Under the pieces are notes generated by a model. That model had not been told where the DNA came from. It made no database searches and was given only the letters and a program-made list of their open reading frames with translations. Both the position numbers and the translations under genes were made by a program. This document shows positions 34,307 through 46,474 of a stretch of DNA of 64,000 nucleotides, piece by piece. Numbering within the stretch: position 1 is the stretch's first letter; each line of letters opens with the position of its first letter. Origin of the DNA: Novosphingobium malaysiense (GTDB lineage Bacteria > Pseudomonadota > Alphaproteobacteria > Sphingomonadales > Sphingomonadaceae); assembly GCF_000802225.1 (NCBI RefSeq), contig NZ_JTDI01000001.1, forward strand, positions 806,001 through 870,000. Reading direction: 5' to 3'.

Positions 34307-34941
34307 CGCTGGAACTGGTCGCCCTTCTGATGCTCGCTGCCTTCCTCGTCATGAATATCCATGTGAGCGTCGCGCAGGATCTGAACACTGCCGTAAAGCG
34401 CAATACACGCGACCGCGATGCCCACGACCAAATCGGGCCAGTTGGCACCCGTCAGCATGACGACGATGCCGGCGACGATGATCCCGCCATTGGCAATGAA
34501 GTCGTTGAAGCTGAACGTCGTTGCAGCGCGCATGCTGACGTCCTTCTCTTTGGTCTTCTGAAGCAACCGCAGGCAGATCAGGTTTACGACGGCCGCCACT
34601 GCAGCCATCGCCAGCATCATGACGCCCCCCGGATCCGACCCTTCGAGGAACCGGCGCACGGCATCTGCAATGACGCCCACGCCGAATATAAACAGCATGA
34701 TACCGGAGAAGCGTGCGGCCCCGCGTTTCCAGACGCGCGAGCGGGTCAACGCCAGCAGGCTCAGTGCGTAAACGATTGCATCCGAAGAATTGTCGAGCCC
34801 GTTCGCCAACAGCGCGTTAGAATCCGCGAAGTAGCCGACGACGAAGAACCCGATCGCGATCGCGACGTTCAGCCAGAGCACGATCCACAGCGTCCGGCGC
34901 TTCCCCGCCGAACCGAGATCGATATCATGGTCACCACTCAT
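34303..34941 (-). CDS. Cation diffusion facilitator family transporter
   Basis: A 212-residue membrane protein with about six hydrophobic segments. GLDNSSDAIVYALSLLAL carries the DxxxD metal site expected in the second helix. The matching motif in the fifth helix is FNDFIAN rather than HxxxD. The C-terminal cytoplasmic domain is reduced to a His/Asp-rich tail (DAHMDIHDEEGSEHQKGD). It probably exports a divalent metal into the periplasm for the Czc pump encoded upstream. It overlaps the STAS-like gene by four bases. Confidence 0.85.
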   Translation of the reverse strand: MSGDHDIDLGSAGKRRTLWIVLWLNVAIAIGFFVVGYFADSNALLANGLDNSSDAIVYALSLLALTRSRVWKRGAARFSGIMLFIFGVGVIADAVRRFLEGSDPGGVMMLAMAAVAAVVNLICLRLLQKTKEKDVSMRAATTFSFNDFIANGGIIVAGIVVMLTGANWPDLVVGIAVACIALYGSVQILRDAHMDIHDEEGSEHQKGDQFQR

Positions 34942-35309
34942 GCCGTGTCCTCCCCGGATCGGGCCCAGTTCTCGGCAACCTGGTGCTGGGAGGCCTCGAA
35001 GAACTTCATTTCGGCGCGGATGAGAGGATCGGAGAGCCTGGTGCCCCATTCCTCCCATTTCGCATCGCCGACGATGGCGATCCTGCCAAAGCTGTCCTTA
35101 TGATGCGCGTCGAACTTGAGGTCGCGCCAGAGTCCGCCGAGATCCCAGCCCGCGAAATCGGACGCGAGTTCGATTACCATCGGCAGCTTGCCGGGCTTTC
35201 GCCCGACAAGCTGTTCGAACCGAGGCACGAAGTCATCGTAGTCCGAGCTTTCGAGTTTGCCACTGGCACGTATCCGCAGCAGCCCGTTCTCTTCGTCTAT
35301 CTTCAACAT
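34938..35309 (-). CDS. STAS/SEC14-like (SpoIIAA-like) protein
   Basis: A 123-residue soluble protein: LLRIRASGKLESSDYDDFVPRFEQLV, then MVIELASDFAGWDLGGLWRDLKF, then RIAIVGDAKWEEWGT. This is the SpoIIAA-like fold (PF11964) often found near transport and stress genes. No catalytic residues are evident, and a ligand-binding or regulatory role is likely. It lies 22 bases after czcA and overlaps the CDF gene by four bases, so it belongs to the czc operon. Confidence 0.85.
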   Translation of the reverse strand: MLKIDEENGLLRIRASGKLESSDYDDFVPRFEQLVGRKPGKLPMVIELASDFAGWDLGGLWRDLKFDAHHKDSFGRIAIVGDAKWEEWGTRLSDPLIRAEMKFFEASQHQVAENWARSGEDTA

Positions 35310-35331
35310 CGTTTTCTCCTTTCCCGGACCG

Positions 35332-38653
<3,322 letters not shown>

Positions 38654-38664
<11 letters not shown>

Positions 38665-39799
38665 GTTCGGCGCCCTCCTTCCCGAGTTCGGCCTTGAGCA
38701 GGAAGGCGTTGGCGACAGCGATCCGCCATCCCTCCTGGAGGCCGGAGAGAATCGTCACCATGCCTGCAGACCGAGTTCCGACTTGGACCTCGCGGGCCTG
38801 GAACCCGGTCTTCGTCCGGACGAAAACAACATCGCGCCCCTCGACCACTTGTATAGCGTCCTCCGGCACCGCGATGCGGTCGCGGTCGATCTCACCCGAA
38901 GGTCTGATCCGCGCCTGGAGAAACGCGCCCGGCTGAAGGCCAGGAACACCGCGCGACAACGACAGGACCGCAGTGGCACTGCGGCTTTCCGGATCGAGAG
39001 AAGGCGTGACCGAACGCACCCGGGCTCCGATTTCACGGCCATCGCCCACGACCAGCACGGCCTCGTCCCCCGGCTGGATGCGAGAAGCTTCGGCTGAAGG
39101 CAGCGCCACTTCGATCTGAAGCCCGTTCGGATCGACGACGCGGTAAAGTTCCTCGCCGGCATCCACGAAGGACCCGAGCACGATCGGTGCGGCGGTGATC
39201 CTGCCAGCTAGCGGAGAGGTGACGGCCAGCGACCTTCCGTCACCGCTGACGCCGGCAGCCGCGACCGCGGCCTCCGCCCGCTGGAGTTCCGAGCGTGCCA
39301 CGCTGAGATTGGCCTGCGCGGCTTCCAGGTCCTGGCGAGCCGTGACGTTTGCTTCGAACAACCGCCGTTCGCGTTCGTAGGCGGCCGACAGCTCGCTCAC
39401 CCGCGCGCGCGCCGCACTGAGCTGAGAGGCGAGAGCTGCAGCGTCCGCGCTTTCGATCCGGGCGACGGTTTCTCCGCGCGACACGTAGTCGCCGAGCGTC
39501 TTGCCAACGGAGCGGACGACCCCCGAGGCGCGGGCGTCGATCCGCGCGGAAGCGGTGGGGCTTGCAGCGACCGTTGCCGGGAAGACGAGCTCGACAGCGG
39601 CACCAGACCGAACGGCGGCCAGCTGTATCCCGGCCTCGCTGATCTGCTCGTCGCTCAGCGTGACCACCCCCTCGGGTGTCTCCGCCTCCGCTTCCTCCTG
39701 CGCATGGTCGTCCACCTCAGCGGTCGGCCAGAATATCAGCGCCATAGCGCCAATCGCGATCACGATACCGACGATGATCGCCAGCTTTCTGCGTGTCAT
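38654..39799 (-). CDS. czcB: RND periplasmic adaptor, CzcB family
   Basis: A 381-residue membrane-fusion protein: N-terminal membrane anchor (LAIIVGIVIAIGAMALIFW), barrel-sandwich/lipoyl halves (SGVVRSVGKTLGDYVSRGETVA and SPLAGRITAAPIVLGSFV), and a long helical hairpin between them. It links CzcA to the outer-membrane channel. I chose the ATG at 39799, which has AAGGAT eight bases upstream; an ATG at 39814 overlaps the czcC stop and is the alternative. A His/Glu-rich stretch after the anchor (DDHAQEEAEAE) may bind metal. Confidence 0.9.
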
Positions 39800-39810
39800 G
39801 GATGTATCCT

Positions 39811-41064
39811 TCATTGTGCGGCCAGCCCGATCAGTTCGGCTGCGGCCAGGCCCCTCTGTTCGCGGGCGGCGATGAGCGCCTCGCGGATCGTGTCGCGTGC
39901 CTCGGCGGCAGCGAGAACTTCGATCAGGGGGAAACGTCCGTTGCGATATCCGATGCGCACGAGGCGCAGCGCCTCCTCCGCCTGTGGGAGCGATGTCTGC
40001 GACAGGGTCTCGACGCGGGCTTCGGCACCAAGATACCTCGCCCGGGCGGTGGCAACCGCCTGCTCGTAGTCCGCGAGGGCTACAGCTTCGCGAGCGTTCG
40101 CTGCACGCAACCGAGCCTCGGCAGCCGCAACGTTACCCTGGTTGCGATCCCGGAAGGGAAGCGGGATCGAAACGCCGACGAGGAAGGCATTATCACCGCT
40201 TTCCCCGAAGCGCCGCACGCCCGCGGAGACTGTGGGATCGGGAATTCGCAGACTTCGCTGCCGCTCGATCTCCGCCGCTGCAACCGTGCTCTCGGCACGC
40301 GCGACCCTGTAGGTCAGGCTTTCCGTCGCCCCGGCCATTAGGGAAGCGGGCGGGAGGATATCCGGAAATTCCGCCGGAACGAGCGGCGCTTCACCGCCCG
40401 CCCATAGAGCGGTGAGCGCTGTTCGAGCCGACAGGCTCTCCGCCTCAGCTTCGACCAGACGCGCGCGCGCTTCGGCGAGGGCTGCATGCGCTCTCAGCGC
40501 ACGCAGAGGCGGCTCGCGGCCGACCTCCACGAGGACACCGGCGATGCGCGCCAGTTCTTCGTTGCGCGCGACCACATCCTGCGCAAGTTCGACCCGGGCG
40601 GCTGCGGCTGCAGCCGTGAGGTATCGCTCGCGCACCAACTGGCCCAGTTCCACCGTGGTCAGATCGGCCCTGAGGGAAGCGAGTTCGGCCTGGGCTTCAG
40701 CCGCACCGACACGGGCGGAACGTTTGCCGCCGAGTTCGAGACGCTGGCCTACCGAGAGCGTATACTCGGTCGACTGAAGGCCGGAAAAAGCCCCGCTGCC
40801 AGCGACGTTCTCGACCTCGAAGGACACCTCGGGATTGGGCCGGAGGCGAGCCTGATCGACAAGCGCCGCTGCCGCCTCGGATTCCGCGCGGGGACCCACG
40901 AGGCGAGGGTTGGTGGCGGGGGCATCGGTCTCAATGGCGACCCCGCTGAGCTCGAGGGCGTCGTCGAGCGTGACGACACGCTGGGCCTGCGCGCTGGCAG
41001 ATCCCGTGAACAGGGCGAGTACCAGTCCCCAGACGGGGGCCGCTCGCCACGATATGGCGGACAT
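39811..41064 (-). CDS. czcC: Outer-membrane efflux channel, CzcC (TolC) family
   Basis: A 417-residue TolC-type protein with a signal peptide (VWGLVLALFTGSASAQA). Two repeats of long helices alternate with beta segments; NPEVSFEVENVAGSG and LSVGQRLELGGKRSARVG are typical of CzcC. It completes the Czc tripartite pump. It starts 65 bases after the CzcI-like gene. Confidence 0.9.
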   Translation of the reverse strand: MSAISWRAAPVWGLVLALFTGSASAQAQRVVTLDDALELSGVAIETDAPATNPRLVGPRAESEAAAALVDQARLRPNPEVSFEVENVAGSGAFSGLQSTEYTLSVGQRLELGGKRSARVGAAEAQAELASLRADLTTVELGQLVRERYLTAAAAAARVELAQDVVARNEELARIAGVLVEVGREPPLRALRAHAALAEARARLVEAEAESLSARTALTALWAGGEAPLVPAEFPDILPPASLMAGATESLTYRVARAESTVAAAEIERQRSLRIPDPTVSAGVRRFGESGDNAFLVGVSIPLPFRDRNQGNVAAAEARLRAANAREAVALADYEQAVATARARYLGAEARVETLSQTSLPQAEEALRLVRIGYRNGRFPLIEVLAAAEARDTIREALIAAREQRGLAAAELIGLAAQ

Positions 41065-41129
41065 GAATGGCTATTCCTCTGCTGACGTTCAGTTGGGCGT
41101 CGGATCACTGGTCTGACGCGCGGCGAACT

Positions 41130-41468
41130 TCAGGCTCGAGGAGGAGGTGTGGCCAGTTCCGCCAGGACAGAGGCGGACCAGGGTTGATCGGTCGAACGAA
41201 GCACCGTTACGACCTTGCCCAGCACAGCGGGTTTCGACGACTGGCCGACGGCCTGCGACGCGTGATGGCAATGGCCATGCGCACAGGTGCCGTGCTTCTC
41301 CGGGCGAGTGTCGTCATTGCCCGGCTCGTCATGCTGTTCGAGCTGAGATGCGACCGGGGGCTCTCCCGCGCATTCGACCGCTTCCGCCACCGGTGCCCAT
41401 AGGACACCGAGCGCGGTGCACAGCGTGACGAGCTGCAGCAAGAGGGAGCGGGCAAAGAGCCGGGTCAT
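41130..41468 (-). CDS. CzcI-like exported His-rich protein
   Basis: A 112-residue protein with a signal-like N-terminus (LLLQLVTLCTALGVLWAPVAEA) and a His/Cys cluster (HGTCAHGHCHH) near residues 60-70. Position directly upstream of czcC and the metal-binding cluster match CzcI, a small protein that modulates czc expression in other bacteria. The ATG at 41468 was preferred over an in-frame TTG at 41510. A 23-codon frame (41465-41536) ends with a stop overlapping this ATG. Confidence 0.65.
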   Translation of the reverse strand: MTRLFARSLLLQLVTLCTALGVLWAPVAEAVECAGEPPVASQLEQHDEPGNDDTRPEKHGTCAHGHCHHASQAVGQSSKPAVLGKVVTVLRSTDQPWSASVLAELATPPPRA

Positions 41469-41551
41469 CGGGTGTCCGCTAGCAGCGCGAGCTTCACCAC
41501 GGAAGAACAATCATGGGTGACGAGATGTGATGCCATGACAATACGATCGTT

Positions 41552-41947
41552 CTACCAAGCGTTTTTCTTTGATGAGCAATCATCTCGAGTTGGCGATAGA
41601 CCTAGCACGCGTCTGATCTCCGGCTCTATTTCCATCTCGGCGAAAGCACTGACATTGGAACGGCCGCTGTTTCCGACCGGTAGCTTTCCTATAGCGTTAC
41701 CCAGGGGAGCGAGCGCAAGCCTGAACATCTGACCGCGGACCTCCCGCCAATCTCTTACTCTCCAGGCAAGACGCAGCATGCGCCAATGCGCGACGCAGTG
41801 CGGTCCGAAACGGTCTTGAGCGACCACGTGGGCGCGCTCGAGATGGTGCCAGGCCTCCTCGAAACTTTGCTCCTCCGCGGCCTTCGCTACACTTAGGTAT
41901 TCTTCTGTGAGGAACGCATCTTTTCTAAAAACGGCATCGCTATCCAT
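41552..41947 (-). CDS. DUF3703 family protein
   Basis: A 131-residue protein: FEEAWHHLERAHVVAQDRFGPHCVAHWRMLRLAWRVRDWREV, then GNAIGKLPVGNSGRSNVSAF. This is the DUF3703 pattern (AWHHLERAH, H..HWRML, GN.G..NVSAF). The function is unknown, but these genes are regularly found beside CDF transporters and MerR regulators. It overlaps the CDF gene by eight bases and is under the same MerR-type promoter. Confidence 0.85.
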   Translation of the reverse strand: MDSDAVFRKDAFLTEEYLSVAKAAEEQSFEEAWHHLERAHVVAQDRFGPHCVAHWRMLRLAWRVRDWREVRGQMFRLALAPLGNAIGKLPVGNSGRSNVSAFAEMEIEPEIRRVLGLSPTRDDCSSKKNAW

Positions 41948-42560
41948 GAGCCAGCTCCCGGCGTGCCTGCCCGAACACCTCGATGCTGCCCCAGAACGCC
42001 AGTCCGGCCATGATCGAGGCGACCAGCAGGTCGGGCCATGCCTGGCCCGTTCCGAAGACGCCGAGAGCGGCTCCGAGAACCGCGATATTCCCGATCGCGT
42101 CGTTGCGCGAGCAAATCCAGACCGACCGCATGTTCGCATCGCCCTCGCGGAAGCGGAAAAGCATGAGTGCGACGATTACGTTGGTCGCCAGCGCCAGAGT
42201 GCCGACTATACCCATCGTTGCGGGCTCCGGATCGGCACCCGCTATGAGGCCATAGATGGCGTAACCAATCACCCAAATACCGAAGGCGAGCATGGTTGCT
42301 CCCTTTATCAGAGCAGCTTTCGCCCGCCATGCGAGCGCCATCCCGGCAACGCCCAGGCTGATCGCATAGTTCGCTGCATCGCCGAAGAAATCGAGCGCGT
42401 CGGCCTGAAGCGAACGGGAATCGGCGGCGATACCCGTTACCATTTCGACTATGAACATGGCTGCGTTCGCGACGAGCGCGATCCAAAGGGCGCGGCGCCA
42501 GCGCGGATCATTGTGCGCAGCGGTATCGGGTTCCGGTGTCTGGCAGCAGGACTTCGCCAT
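41940..42560 (-). CDS. Cation diffusion facilitator transporter under MerR control
   Basis: A 206-residue membrane transporter with about six hydrophobic helices. QADALDFFGDAANYAISLG carries the DxxxD site in helix 2, and SRNDAIGNIAVLGAALGV is the ND.IGN variant in helix 5. A Cys pair (KSCCQTPEPD) lies at the N-terminus. The cytoplasmic domain is nearly absent. It should export a divalent ion such as Zn, Cd or Pb; the regulator's cysteines favour Cd/Pb/Zn. The ATG at 42560 has AAGGAGAG upstream. Confidence 0.88.
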   Translation of the reverse strand: MAKSCCQTPEPDTAAHNDPRWRRALWIALVANAAMFIVEMVTGIAADSRSLQADALDFFGDAANYAISLGVAGMALAWRAKAALIKGATMLAFGIWVIGYAIYGLIAGADPEPATMGIVGTLALATNVIVALMLFRFREGDANMRSVWICSRNDAIGNIAVLGAALGVFGTGQAWPDLLVASIMAGLAFWGSIEVFGQARRELAHG

Positions 42561-42591
42561 GCCGCTCTCCTTGCAACGTTCGAGTCGCAAG

Positions 42592-42624
42592 CACATATGC
42601 ACCTTGTAGCAACTACAAGGTCAA
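42592..42624 (-). promoter_or_regulatory. MerR-type operator/promoter of the CDF-DUF3703 operon
   Basis: A perfect palindrome with 9-bp arms ACCTTGTAG and CTACAAGGT around CAA lies at 42601-42621. On the minus strand, TTGACC (-35, 42619-42624) and CATATG (-10, 42594-42599) flank it with a 19-bp spacer. This is the overlong spacer that MerR activators untwist. It sits between the divergent CDF gene and the regulator gene, and its right arm ends seven bases before the regulator's start codon. Confidence 0.9.
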
Positions 42625-42627
42625 GCG

Positions 42628-43026
42628 ATGCGTATCGGAGAACTTGCGAAAGCCACCGGCACCAAGGCGGAAACTATCCGCTATTATGAGCGTGAAGGTA
42701 TTCTGCCTGCCGCCGACAGGACAACTGGAAATTACCGCGATTATTCGAACGAGCATCTGGCGACATTGTCTTTCGTGCGGCGTGCGCGTGGACTGGGCTT
42801 CAGTATGTCGCAGGTGAAGGAACTGCTAACCCTTTCAGATAACGACGACAAATCCTGTAGCGATGTCGATCAACTGGTTCGTCAGCAGTTGAAAGAGGTG
42901 AACCGAAAGATCGAGAACCTTATTCTACTTCGAGACGAACTAAGCCAGATGCTTCAATCTTGTGAGGCCAGTCGTATTGGTGATTGCCAGATAGTCGAAC
43001 ATCTAGCGCAGCCACCACAAGTTTAG
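42628..43026 (+). CDS. MerR-family metal regulator (CadR/PbrR/ZntR-like)
   Basis: A 132-residue regulator. The N-terminal MerR helix-turn-helix is clear (MRIGELAKATGTKAETIRYYEREGILP). A dimerisation helix follows. KSCSDVDQLVRQQLKEV and the cysteines near the end (QSCEASRIGDC) are the metal ligands expected in CadR/PbrR-type sensors. It should repress and, with metal, activate the divergent CDF promoter. The leader is very short, only seven bases from operator to ATG, so the transcript may lack a full ribosome-binding site. Confidence 0.92.
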   Translation: MRIGELAKATGTKAETIRYYEREGILPAADRTTGNYRDYSNEHLATLSFVRRARGLGFSMSQVKELLTLSDNDDKSCSDVDQLVRQQLKEVNRKIENLILLRDELSQMLQSCEASRIGDCQIVEHLAQPPQV

Positions 43027-43266
43027 CGATAATTACCTTAAAATCATTCTCGCATCATAAATCTTTCTGCACAACCAACATGTAGATGATTTGAGGGATA
43101 AAATGCAGGCAGCTTTTCTAAAAGAGTCCTCTTTACGACCTACTGCCCGACAAGCGTACTTTTCACGTAAGTTCGCTGGGAAATACGCGCCTTAGATTGC
43201 GCGGTGCAGAGACCTGTGTACCTGCATCGGCTTGATCGCACTACCAACGGGGGGTATTGGAGTGGC

Positions 43267-43632
43267 GTGACCATCCTGCGCGCCTTTGCCTTATTATGCA
43301 TAAGCTTCGGCCTGTTCGTGCAGGTTGCCGCCCATGCAGCGGCGGCCCCGGAAGTCCCGATGGCCAAAATGGATTGCGCAGAAATGCATCGATCGGCTCC
43401 TGGCCAGATGAGCATGCAAGATCAGGCTCCCGATGACAGCGGGCCGTGCAAGACCATGTCGCTTGACTGCCTGGTTACGATGAACTGCATACCACCGCTG
43501 TTCCTGTTGGAGATGGCATCCGGGGCGACCGCCCTTCAGCCCTATCGGCCTCTCTACCAGGCACCGGGTAAGGACTGGCTCCGGGGTTCGGCCTCTGCAC
43601 CCGAACCACCCCCTCCAGAAACAATTTCCTGA
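43267..43632 (+). CDS. Small exported protein at the head of the Cu/Ag efflux operon
   Basis: A 121-residue protein with a signal peptide (ILRAFALLCISFGLFVQVAAHAAAA) and a mature part rich in Met and Cys (MAKMDCAEMHRSAPGQMSMQ, then CKTMSLDCLVTMNC). Met and Cys suit binding of Cu(I)/Ag(I), but I do not recognise a family. The GTG at 43267 has GGAG upstream; the frame extends further 5' without a good start. It precedes the CusC-like gene by 113 bases. The 240-base gap before it shows no gene. Confidence 0.65.
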   Translation: MTILRAFALLCISFGLFVQVAAHAAAAPEVPMAKMDCAEMHRSAPGQMSMQDQAPDDSGPCKTMSLDCLVTMNCIPPLFLLEMASGATALQPYRPLYQAPGKDWLRGSASAPEPPPPETIS

Positions 43633-43745
43633 TCTTCGTCAGTGCGGGCTCTGCCCGTGCTCCCCGACTCCGGTAAAGCTTCGTGCTGGCCTGGAGTGCG
43701 AATCCGTGGCGGCAAAGCCGCTAACGGCGAGTCAGGAATTGAGAC

Positions 43746-44972
43746 ATGAGGTATTTCCTCGCATTCTGCGGGGCGTGGGTGTCGGCCATGTCGCCGGTAA
43801 TGGCCCAGCCAGTCAGTTACGAAGAAGCCTTGCGCAGCGCTGTTGTGGAACAGCCGCAGGTAAGATCGCGCGAACTGCAACTCGATGCGCGTCGCAGCGC
43901 CGCCGATGCTGCCGACGAATTACCCGATCCGACACTGCGCGCGGGCATTCGCAACCTTCCCGTTACGGGACCAGACCTCCTCGATCCGACCATGATGACC
44001 ATGCTCGAGGTCGGGGTGGAGCAACAAATTCCCAACCTTGCCGAGAGGCGCGCAAGGGCAAGCATTGCGGGTGCGGACATCGAAACGGCCGGTGCCGAAC
44101 TTGCCCGGACCCGATATCTGGCGCGATTGGGGGCAGGCGAAGCCTGGGTTCAGCTGGCCTTTGCCCAACGTCGGCTGATGGTCGCGGATACCGCGCTCGA
44201 CCAGGTTACCGATCTGGTGCCTGTCTCGCGCAGCGCGGTCTCTTCGGGCTCCGCACGCCCCGCTGAAACTCTCGAGGTTCGCCGTGCCGTGCTCGAAATT
44301 GAGGACGCACGAACTGCCATCGAAGCCGACGAGGCAGCGGCGCAAGCTCAGCTTGCCCGCTTTATCGGCGAGGCCGATGCTGTCGCGGTCGGCGAACCTC
44401 CCTCCGCCGATATCGATCCCGAAGACATACGGCGACGTCTTGCAAACCACCCGGAGATCCTGCTTGCGGGCGCTCAGTTGCGAGAGATGCAGGCGAGGGT
44501 CGATCTCGCCCGATCCGACAACCGGCCCGACTTTGGAGTGAGTGCCAGTTACGGTGTTCGGGAACGTCAGTACGGCGACGTGTTCACGGTCATGGGAAGC
44601 ATAACGCTTCCCCTCTTCGGCAAGCATCGCCAGCAGCCGCTGATTGCTGCCGCCGAAGCAGAGGCCCAGGCCGCAATCGCCAGTCGGGAAGACCAGGTGC
44701 GCGCTGTTGCCGCCCGGTTCGAAGCCGATCTGGCCGCCTGGCGAAGCGCATATCGCCAATGGCAGCGCGCGCGCGAGGAACTGCTGCCACTCGCCCGGGA
44801 CAGAGCGACCCTTGAAACTGCCAGCTATGCTGCCGGACGCGCTGAACTGCTCGACGTGATCGCGGCAATCAGGGACTTGGCACTTCTCGACATCGAAATC
44901 TTGGAGCGTGAAGAGGCAACTGTGGCAGCTGCCACGCGGCTCCGCCTCGCCTACACGGAGGATGTTCAATGA
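43746..44972 (+). CDS. TolC-family outer-membrane channel of a Cu/Ag pump (CusC-like)
   Basis: A 408-residue outer-membrane efflux protein. A signal peptide (about 1-21) precedes YEEALRSAVVEQPQVRSREL, the first TolC repeat, and VMGSITLPLFGKHRQQPLIAAAEAEA, the conserved region of the second repeat. The order CusC-CusB-CusA and the overlaps (four bases with the adaptor gene) define its role in the copper/silver pump. It lacks an obvious lipobox. Confidence 0.88.
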   Translation: MRYFLAFCGAWVSAMSPVMAQPVSYEEALRSAVVEQPQVRSRELQLDARRSAADAADELPDPTLRAGIRNLPVTGPDLLDPTMMTMLEVGVEQQIPNLAERRARASIAGADIETAGAELARTRYLARLGAGEAWVQLAFAQRRLMVADTALDQVTDLVPVSRSAVSSGSARPAETLEVRRAVLEIEDARTAIEADEAAAQAQLARFIGEADAVAVGEPPSADIDPEDIRRRLANHPEILLAGAQLREMQARVDLARSDNRPDFGVSASYGVRERQYGDVFTVMGSITLPLFGKHRQQPLIAAAEAEAQAAIASREDQVRAVAARFEADLAAWRSAYRQWQRAREELLPLARDRATLETASYAAGRAELLDVIAAIRDLALLDIEILEREEATVAAATRLRLAYTEDVQ

Positions 44973-46474
44973 CAACTGCGTGGAACAGGCTGACCCCGCG
45001 CCACAAGTCCTGGGTTGTTACAGGTGTGGTCGCGCTGACGACGCTTGCTGCCGGATATGGCCTTGCGCGACTGGGGACCCAGGACGGCGCCATGGATGGC
45101 GCAAGCGCCGATTGCGAGGACGTGCTGTACTGGTACGATCCGATGGTGCCAGGGCAGCATTTCGACGAGCCGGGCAAATCACCATTCATGGACATGCAGC
45201 TGGTGCCGAAATGCGCCGGTGAAGAGGCGTCGGCCGGTGTGCGCATCGATCCGGGACTGGTCCAGAACTTTGGCATTCGCACTTCGGCTGCCGAATATGG
45301 CGTCCTTGAACCGGAAATCACGGTCACCGGGGTGCTGGCCTATAACGGCCGTGATGTCGCCATCGTCCAGCCACGTGCCGGGGGATATATTCAACGCACT
45401 TATGGCCGCGCTCCTGACGATGTCGTGGCCCGCGGTGCCCCTATCGCCGACATTCTCGTTCCCGAATGGGGCGGAGCCCAGGAGGAATACCTCGCAGTGG
45501 CCCGCACCGGAAACAGCGAACTTGCTGCGGCAGCGCGTGAACGGATGCGGTTGCAGGGCATGTCCGAATCCCTGATTTCATCGGTGGCTCGGAGCGGACG
45601 CCCTCATTCCACTATTACGGTTACAGCTCCTATCAGCGGTGCGATCACTGCGCTCGGAGTGCGCCCGGGAATGACGGTCGCCTCGGGCCAGACGCTGGCC
45701 GAGATCAGCGGGTTCTCACCCATCTGGCTCGAGGCCGCTGTTCCGGAAGCGCAGGCTAGTGCCGTGAGGGTTGGCCAGCCAATCGGAGTGAGCCTGACCG
45801 CTTTTCCTGAGAGGCGTTTCAGCGGCCGTGTCATCGCCATCCTGCCTACGGCGCAAGATGCAAGCCGGACGATCACCGTTCGCGCGGAACTCTCCAACCC
45901 CGGCGGGCGGCTGAAACCGGGAATGTTTGCGCAGGTCTCGCTCCTACCCGAACGGCGCGAAGCGCTGCTGATCCCGTCGGAAGCCGTAATCCGCACCGGC
46001 CGGCGCGCTATCGTCATGCTGAAGCAGGATGCCGGAGGTTTCGCGCCGGCAGAGGTACGGATCGGCCGGGAGGCGAACGGACGCACCGAGATTCTGGCCG
46101 GGCTCGCCCCCGGCGAGGAAGTGGTCACCTCGGGACAATTCCTGCTCGATTCCGAAGCCAGTCTGACAGGTCTCGAGATACGGCCGATCGATGCGGTTTC
46201 AGGAGAGGCTCGCGGCAACGGCGGCGCGCGTTCTCACGGTGTTGACCGTTCGACCTTCAGCGCCACCGGAACGATCGAAAAGATCGGTGAGCGCTCGGTC
46301 ACGCTGAGGCACGGTCCGGTACCGCAGCTCGACTGGCCCGCGATGACCATGGCATTCGGCGTCGAGGACGGTGCCCAGCTCCGCGGACTCGAACGCGGCG
46401 ACCGCGTTCGCTTCACCTTCACGCAGAGCGGGACCGGACCGCGCATCGCGTCAATCGCGAAGGTGGATCAATGA
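44969..46474 (+). CDS. cusB: RND adaptor CusB with N-terminal metal-binding and C-terminal CusF domains
   Basis: A 501-residue membrane-fusion protein. After an N-terminal anchor comes an HMBD-type metal-binding segment ([12 protein letters not shown], then [14 protein letters not shown], about residues 53-82), then the lipoyl and barrel domains ([32 protein letters not shown]). The last 75 residues are a fused CusF-like domain ([20 protein letters not shown], then WPAMTMAF), whose Trp/Met/His set binds Cu(I)/Ag(I). The fusion lets one protein both collect and hand over metal. It overlaps cusA by four bases. Confidence 0.93.
   Translation: MTTAWNRLTPRHKSWVVTGVVALTTLAAGYGLARLGTQDGAMDGASADCEDVLYWYDPMVPGQHFDEPGKSPFMDMQLVPKCAGEEASAGVRIDPGLVQNFGIRTSAAEYGVLEPEITVTGVLAYNGRDVAIVQPRAGGYIQRTYGRAPDDVVARGAPIADILVPEWGGAQEEYLAVARTGNSELAAAARERMRLQGMSESLISSVARSGRPHSTITVTAPISGAITALGVRPGMTVASGQTLAEISGFSPIWLEAAVPEAQASAVRVGQPIGVSLTAFPERRFSGRVIAILPTAQDASRTITVRAELSNPGGRLKPGMFAQVSLLPERREALLIPSEAVIRTGRRAIVMLKQDAGGFAPAEVRIGREANGRTEILAGLAPGEEVVTSGQFLLDSEASLTGLEIRPIDAVSGEARGNGGARSHGVDRSTFSATGTIEKIGERSVTLRHGPVPQLDWPAMTMAFGVEDGAQLRGLERGDRVRFTFTQSGTGPRIASIAKVDQ

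Noticed and set aside
43140..43415. A 91-codon minus-strand frame before the Cu/Ag operon
   Set aside because: It overlaps the signal-peptide region of the exported plus-strand protein and shows no protein-like pattern.
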